Assembly (NCBI GenBank): GCA_030040415.1
Contig: JASHTT010000432.1
Location: 1 to 8,243 of the forward strand
Length of the DNA: 8,243 nucleotides
Reading direction: 5' to 3'
Origin: Streptosporangiaceae bacterium
GTDB taxonomy: Bacteria > Actinomycetota > Actinomycetes > Streptosporangiales > Streptosporangiaceae
Shown here: one piece after another, positions 5,032 to 8,243 of the stretch
Position numbering within the stretch: the stretch's first letter is position 1
Layout: each line of letters begins with the position of its first letter
Notes under the pieces: generated by a model
Database searches by the model: none
Told to the model about the DNA's origin: nothing
The model's input: only the letters and a program-made list of their open reading frames with translations
Made by a program: the position numbers and the translations under genes

Positions 5032-5631
5032 GTGAGCTTGCAAACATCGATCTGCCGTCACCTGGCAGCGGCGAGATCCTGGGCATTCATTGGCTTCGTT
5101 CTTGCTGGCCTTGCCGTCGCGATAGTGATGCTGAAGCCCTCCTCAGCCCGCTCCAACATCCCGGCGCGGACCACATCCGCGGTTGCCAGCCATCGGCTCA
5201 GCAGTCGCATCGTGGCGTGCGAGCGTCGTCAAGCTATTTGTAACCCGGGTGAGTATCGAAAGTTGCCCTTAATCCATCCAGCGCCGCCGGACACGGTCCT
5301 GCTGGCCAGGCGACAGATCTTGTCGGCATTCTCTGTTCGCGGTGCCAGAATTACGGCCATTCGCACTACATACGGCGCGGTTCACAAGTCGGACCCGTCG
5401 CTCGCCGCGAGCAACGTCATCTACCCGGGAAGAGTAGTTTGGATCGTCACTCAATATCTTCCGAGGGGATTCACTGACCCGGCTATATCCGTGCCGCTCG
5501 AAGATGAGGGCTTGCTGAAGAAGAGATACTTCATCCGTACGTACATCGTCGATGCAGCCACCGGAGACGTTACCGATTACTGCCTCGGATGTGCGGTGGC
5601 AGCGGAAACGCCAGCAACGCCTAATCCGTAA
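5032..5631 (+). CDS. Membrane-anchored protein of unknown function
   Basis: A 199-residue protein. I choose GTG 5032 because GGGGAA (5021-5026) lies 5 bases upstream; GTG 5029 is adjacent, and the frame upstream of that is antisense to the BtuF-like gene. One transmembrane segment spans about 17-34, followed by a Ser/Ala/Arg-rich stalk and an exported domain (about 60-190). The domain has Cys63, Cys70, Cys184 and Cys187, an RQILSAFSVRGARITAIRT stretch, VVWIVTQYLP near 135-144, and RTYIVDAATGDVTDY at 169-183. The last pattern, a strand reading VDAATG, recalls PepSY-type domains, but I would not assign the family. Codons are clearly more A/T-ended than the neighbours (CTT, ATT, TGT, AGA, ATA), and residue 80 is a TTA Leu codon (5269-5271). 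This points to recent transfer or low expression, and to bldA dependence if the host is Streptomyces-like. No link to B12 is visible beyond divergence from the BtuF-like gene. Confidence 0.68.
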   Translation: MSLQTSICRHLAAARSWAFIGFVLAGLAVAIVMLKPSSARSNIPARTTSAVASHRLSSRIVACERRQAICNPGEYRKLPLIHPAPPDTVLLARRQILSAFSVRGARITAIRTTYGAVHKSDPSLAASNVIYPGRVVWIVTQYLPRGFTDPAISVPLEDEGLLKKRYFIRTYIVDAATGDVTDYCLGCAVAAETPATPNP

Positions 5632-5696
5632 GGAGGCCGCGCTCCGGCGGGTCGATTCGCCGTCAGCCCAGCGGCGACGCTGGCATCATCACGTTC

Positions 5697-6089
5697 ATGG
5701 CTCGCATCCACGAGATTGTCATCGATTGCCGGCATCCAGCTTCGCTCGCCCGCTTCTGGGCAGCAGCCCTCGATGACTATGAGATCGCCCCTTACGACGA
5801 CGCGGAACTCGAGCGCCTGCGTGGCATCGGCATCGACGGCCCTGAGGACGACCCCACGGTTCGCATCCAGGCCCCCGGCGGACGGCCCGGCGTCTTCCTG
5901 CAGCGGGTTCCTGAGCCCAGGACGGTCAAGAACCGGGTCCACCTCGACCTGCGCTGCGAGTCGTTCCAGGCCGAGAAAGCCCGGCTGGAGGGCCTCGGCG
6001 CGAACGTCGTCGCCGAGTACGACACCTTCGCGGTGCTGGCCGACCCCGAAGGCAACGAATTCTGCTTGTCTCGCCGGGCGGATCGGTAG
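5697..6089 (+). CDS. VOC-superfamily (glyoxalase-like) protein
   Basis: A 130-residue protein that starts ARIHEIVIDCRHPASLARFW, the first strand and helix of the small glyoxalase-like proteins (Glyoxalase_6 type) common in actinomycetes. It shows both beta-alpha-beta halves: first half about 1-70 with VRIQAPGG and GVFLQRVPEP, second half about 79-126 with RVHLDLRC at 80-87, an EKARLEGLGA helix near 93-102, and VLADPEGNEFCL at 113-124. Full length for the family. His5, His82 and Glu121 lie where the superfamily keeps metal ligands, but the small members often lack a known activity, so no substrate is proposed. The start is the only ATG that fits, although its Shine-Dalgarno is poor. It may be cotranscribed with the gene ending at 5631, 65 bases upstream. 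Confidence 0.8.
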   Translation: MARIHEIVIDCRHPASLARFWAAALDDYEIAPYDDAELERLRGIGIDGPEDDPTVRIQAPGGRPGVFLQRVPEPRTVKNRVHLDLRCESFQAEKARLEGLGANVVAEYDTFAVLADPEGNEFCLSRRADR

Positions 6090-6124
6090 CGACGTAATCG
6101 GGCCGCGCGCTCCTCAGCGTGCGT

Positions 6125-6138
6125 CACGGTGGACCGTG
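6125..6138. repeat. Short inverted repeat upstream of the repeat-protein gene
   Basis: CACGGT-GG-ACCGTG is a perfect 6+6 inverted repeat, 36 bases after the VOC gene and about 100 bases before the ATG at 6240. A 2-base loop is too tight for a good RNA hairpin, so a protein-binding site is likelier than a terminator. Nothing else in 6090-6239 was recognised apart from the Shine-Dalgarno at the gene start. Confidence 0.25.
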
Positions 6139-6239
6139 CGGCGTGCCGGGCCGGTGTTCGGTCAGATGTCTTGTTTCGGGGCTTTCGCGCATGCCATTGT
6201 GAGGGGGACTTGGACCACGGCCAGTTTGGGGGGAATTCG

Positions 6240-7892
6240 ATGCGGCGGCAGGCTGCCCTGATGTTCACCACGATCGCGGCGTGCGGCGTGCTCGCGGCCG
6301 GTGCCAGTACGGCCACCTCCGCGCTGGCCGGCGCAGGGGGCCCAGCAGCGGCGAGCAGTACCTGGGGCAACGCCAGTGTGCTACCCGGCCCCGGCGGCAC
6401 GGCTGCCGAGCCCGACACGGTGTCGTGCGCCTCAGCGGGCAACTGCGTCGCCGCCGGCGAATACGGCAGCACCAGCGGCGGCGAGGCGTTCGTCGTGGAC
6501 CAGACAAAGGGCACCTGGGCCAAGGCCGAAGAGGTACCCGGCACAGCCAAGCTCAACAGCGGCGGGCTCGCCCTCGTCAATTCGGTGTCCTGCGCCTCAG
6601 CGGGCAACTGCAGCGCCGGCGGGGTCTACTCCGTCGGCAACTCCAACGACGAGCAGGCTTTCGTGGTGACCGAGACGAAGGGCACCTGGGGCAAGGCCGA
6701 AGAGGTACCCGGCAGTCGCCTCCTCAATGGTGGCGACGTGGCCGGCGTCGATTCGGTGTCGTGTGCTTCAGCGGGCAATTGCGCCGCCGGCGGGAGCTAT
6801 ATGAACGCCGCGGGCGACACCGAGGCCTTTGCCGTGAACGAGACGAACGGCACTTGGGGCAAGGCCGTGGCAGTACCCGGCGTGGCCAAGCTGAATGTCG
6901 GCGGGAACTCGAATGTCGAGTCGGTTTCGTGCACCTCGGCGGGCGACTGCGCTGCCGTCGGGAACTACGCCGACAGTCCCGGCAGCGGGGAGGATCAGTC
7001 CTTCGTCGTGGCGGAAGCCGACGGCACCTGGGGCACGGCGCAGACCGTCCCGGGCCTGGCCACGCTCAGTGGTGACGGGATCTCCTACCTGCAGTCGGTA
7101 TCTTGCGGCGCCGCCGGCAACTGCGGCGCCATCGGCACCGAATGGAACGGCACCACCAACTACGACGAGGCATTCGTGGTGAACGAGACCAGTGGCACGT
7201 GGGGCCAGGCGCAGCTGGTGCCCGGCCTCACCGCTCTCGGCAAGAGCGTGGTCTCGTGGACCGGCCCGGAGGACTGCTACACCGGCACCTGTGTGTCTAT
7301 CTCTTGCCCCTCGGCCGGCAACTGCGGAGCCACAGGGAGCTTTATCGGCAACCACGGTACCCAGGCCTTTGTCGTGGACGAGACGAAAGGTATCTGGGGC
7401 AAGGCCGAAGAAGTGCCCGGTCTCCAGGCGCTGAACCGTGGGCAGGACGCGGAGTTCTACGGGGTTTCGTGCCGCACGGCGGGCAACTGCAGCGCAGGCG
7501 GCGAATACGCATCCGTCTATAACTACTCTCAGCGCACACAGGCGTTCGTCGTGGACGAGACCGATGGCACCTGGGGCGACGCCGAAGAGGTGCCTGGCAC
7601 GGCCAAGCTCAACACGGGACTGTCCGGCTTGGTGGAGGCGGTCGCGTGCGGCTCGGCGAGCAGTTGCGTCGCCGGAGGGGGCTACGACAACAGCGCCGAC
7701 GGTGGCGGGGGCTTCATCGCCGCTAGGCCGGCCTCGGCGTCGGCGCCCCGATCTCAGCCCCAAACGGCAGGTTCACCGTGGCAGACGACGAGTGCCCTGG
7801 CGCGCTGCTGGCGACCCGGCCTCCCGGCAGCCCGCCCGGACTGCCTTCCGCTAGTGGTGGCCGACCGGATGCCCCCAGCCGCGCAGCGCTGA
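6240..7892 (+). CDS. Secreted protein with eight Cys-paired repeats; likely frameshifted 3' end
   Basis: A 550-residue protein. ATG 6240 is chosen for the strong GGGGGGA (6227-6233) 6 bases upstream and the signal peptide at 1-30 (basic start, hydrophobic 6-20, SALA). The body is eight tandem units of about 55-67 residues, each with an S(V/I)SCxSAGNCxAxGxY start and a QAFVVxETxGTWGxAExVPG end. The first Cys of each unit falls at residues 63, 118, 175, 231, 289, 356, 411 and 470; a second Cys six residues later (CxSAGNC pattern) suggests one disulfide per unit. Similar VSC...C.A.G.Y repeats occur in uncharacterised actinobacterial secreted proteins; a beta-propeller or solenoid is plausible but unproven. 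The eighth unit is degenerate (CGSASSC). After about residue 495 the frame becomes Arg/Pro/Ala-rich and loses the strong G/C third-position bias, suggesting a frameshift. A surface or extracellular role is all that can be said. Confidence 0.75.
   Translation: MRRQAALMFTTIAACGVLAAGASTATSALAGAGGPAAASSTWGNASVLPGPGGTAAEPDTVSCASAGNCVAAGEYGSTSGGEAFVVDQTKGTWAKAEEVPGTAKLNSGGLALVNSVSCASAGNCSAGGVYSVGNSNDEQAFVVTETKGTWGKAEEVPGSRLLNGGDVAGVDSVSCASAGNCAAGGSYMNAAGDTEAFAVNETNGTWGKAVAVPGVAKLNVGGNSNVESVSCTSAGDCAAVGNYADSPGSGEDQSFVVAEADGTWGTAQTVPGLATLSGDGISYLQSVSCGAAGNCGAIGTEWNGTTNYDEAFVVNETSGTWGQAQLVPGLTALGKSVVSWTGPEDCYTGTCVSISCPSAGNCGATGSFIGNHGTQAFVVDETKGIWGKAEEVPGLQALNRGQDAEFYGVSCRTAGNCSAGGEYASVYNYSQRTQAFVVDETDGTWGDAEEVPGTAKLNTGLSGLVEAVACGSASSCVAGGGYDNSADGGGGFIAARPASASAPRSQPQTAGSPWQTTSALARCWRPGLPAARPDCLPLVVADRMPPAAQR
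6507..6714 (+). repeat. Near-identical 37-base direct repeat inside the repeat-protein gene
   Basis: Bases 6507-6543 and 6678-6714 match at 36 of 37 positions, encoding KGTWxKAEEVPG in units 1 and 2. A more diverged third copy starts near 7384 in unit 6. Such DNA-level identity among otherwise diverged units points to recent unit duplication or gene conversion, and is a place where slippage or assembly collapse could occur. Confidence 0.7.
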
Positions 7893-8243
7893 AGTAGCCG
7901 CGCCCTCTCTGGGTCTCCTAGGGCAGCAGCCGCATCACGCGGCGCCGATCCGCTCGGGCCAGCCAAGGCTGGCGGCGTTCCGCGTGCACGAGACGTGTTC
8001 TGGATTGCCACACCCACCGCGCCGGGCCGACGCCTCAGCATCGCCGACCCGGTAGTGACGGCGTGGGCGACCTGCGTCGACGACTCGCGTCGGCAATGGA
8101 AGCAGGCGGGGGTACATCTGGCACAACTCGATGGTGCCAAGCATGCTGCAGACGACGGCCGCCCCGGTTACCGCGCTGGCAGGCGGACCACGGGTTGAGC
8201 CGCGGGCTGACGCCGGGCTGGTCTCCGGCGTAACCCATTCGAC
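7893..8243. other. No supported gene; two small hairpins
   Basis: The 351 bases after the repeat protein contain only short overlapping open frames on both strands, with no convincing start, Shine-Dalgarno or recognisable motif. Two hairpins can be drawn: GCCAGC-CAAG-GCTGGC at 7958-7973, a possible terminator 65 bases after the stop at 7892 but without a T-tract, and ACGCCGG...CCGGCGT at 8210-8216 and 8225-8231 with an 8-base loop near the right edge. No tRNA, CRISPR or insertion-sequence end was seen. It could be intergenic or decayed coding DNA. Confidence 0.45.

Noticed and set aside
4832..5086. N-terminal extension of the BtuF-like protein, or a third cobalamin riboswitch on the minus strand
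   Set aside because: The extension gives no signal peptide and no family similarity. The strand lacks the CCGCAAC core and B12-box, so no riboswitch is supported.
6129..6239. Upstream extension of the repeat protein
   Set aside because: No Shine-Dalgarno and no sensible signal peptide; ATG 6240 has GGGGGGA upstream and a clear signal sequence.
6507..7700. CRISPR array
   Set aside because: The repeats are coding, irregular in spacing and diverged; they are protein repeats.
7754..8238. Short open frames on both strands near the right edge
   Set aside because: Overlapping, Arg/Pro-rich, no RBS or recognisable family; the minus-strand ones overlap the repeat-protein 3' end.

Overview
This window comes from a high-GC actinomycete-type genome. 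Codons are strongly G/C-ended, GTG and TTG starts are common, secreted proteins have Ala-rich signal peptides, and the cobalamin riboswitches have the CCGGT...CTGACCCGCA core familiar from Actinomycetota. I cannot name a genus.

The left half (1-3886) is the most interesting part. It is a divergent locus built from two copies of the same module. Each module is a cobalamin riboswitch, then a secreted alpha/alpha-toroid protein (alpha), then a small secreted DUF4430-like protein (beta) whose ATG overlaps the alpha stop in an ATGA. Going left, the module is riboswitch about 1908-2000, alpha-1 1801-371, and beta-1 374-1, which is cut by the window edge. Going right, it is riboswitch about 2135-2240, alpha-2 2340-3383, and beta-2 3380-3886. 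The alpha proteins carry the STGLA-type and DxD(S/A)TAM helix motifs that resemble the cobalamin-binding domain of animal intrinsic factor, transcobalamin and haptocorrin. The beta proteins resemble the small C-terminal beta domain of those carriers. I read the locus as a duplicated, two-gene bacterial counterpart of intrinsic factor, switched on when B12 is scarce. Alpha-1 has a C-terminal membrane anchor and alpha-2 does not, so one module may be a surface receptor and the other a released or loosely held scavenger.

Convergent with the right-hand module is a BtuF-type corrinoid-binding protein (4831-3947, minus strand). It has no visible signal peptide and no riboswitch. Terminator-like repeats lie between the two convergent genes.

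The right half (4832-8243) has no clear link to B12. A 200-bp divergent spacer holds two GGTACC-centred 8-bp palindromes. It is followed by a membrane-anchored protein of unknown function with unusually A/T-ended codons, including one TTA (5032-5631). Next come a small glyoxalase/VOC-family protein (5697-6089) and a secreted protein of eight Cys-containing repeats of about 57 residues (6240-7892) whose 3' end looks frameshifted. The last 351 bases hold no gene I can support, only two small hairpins.
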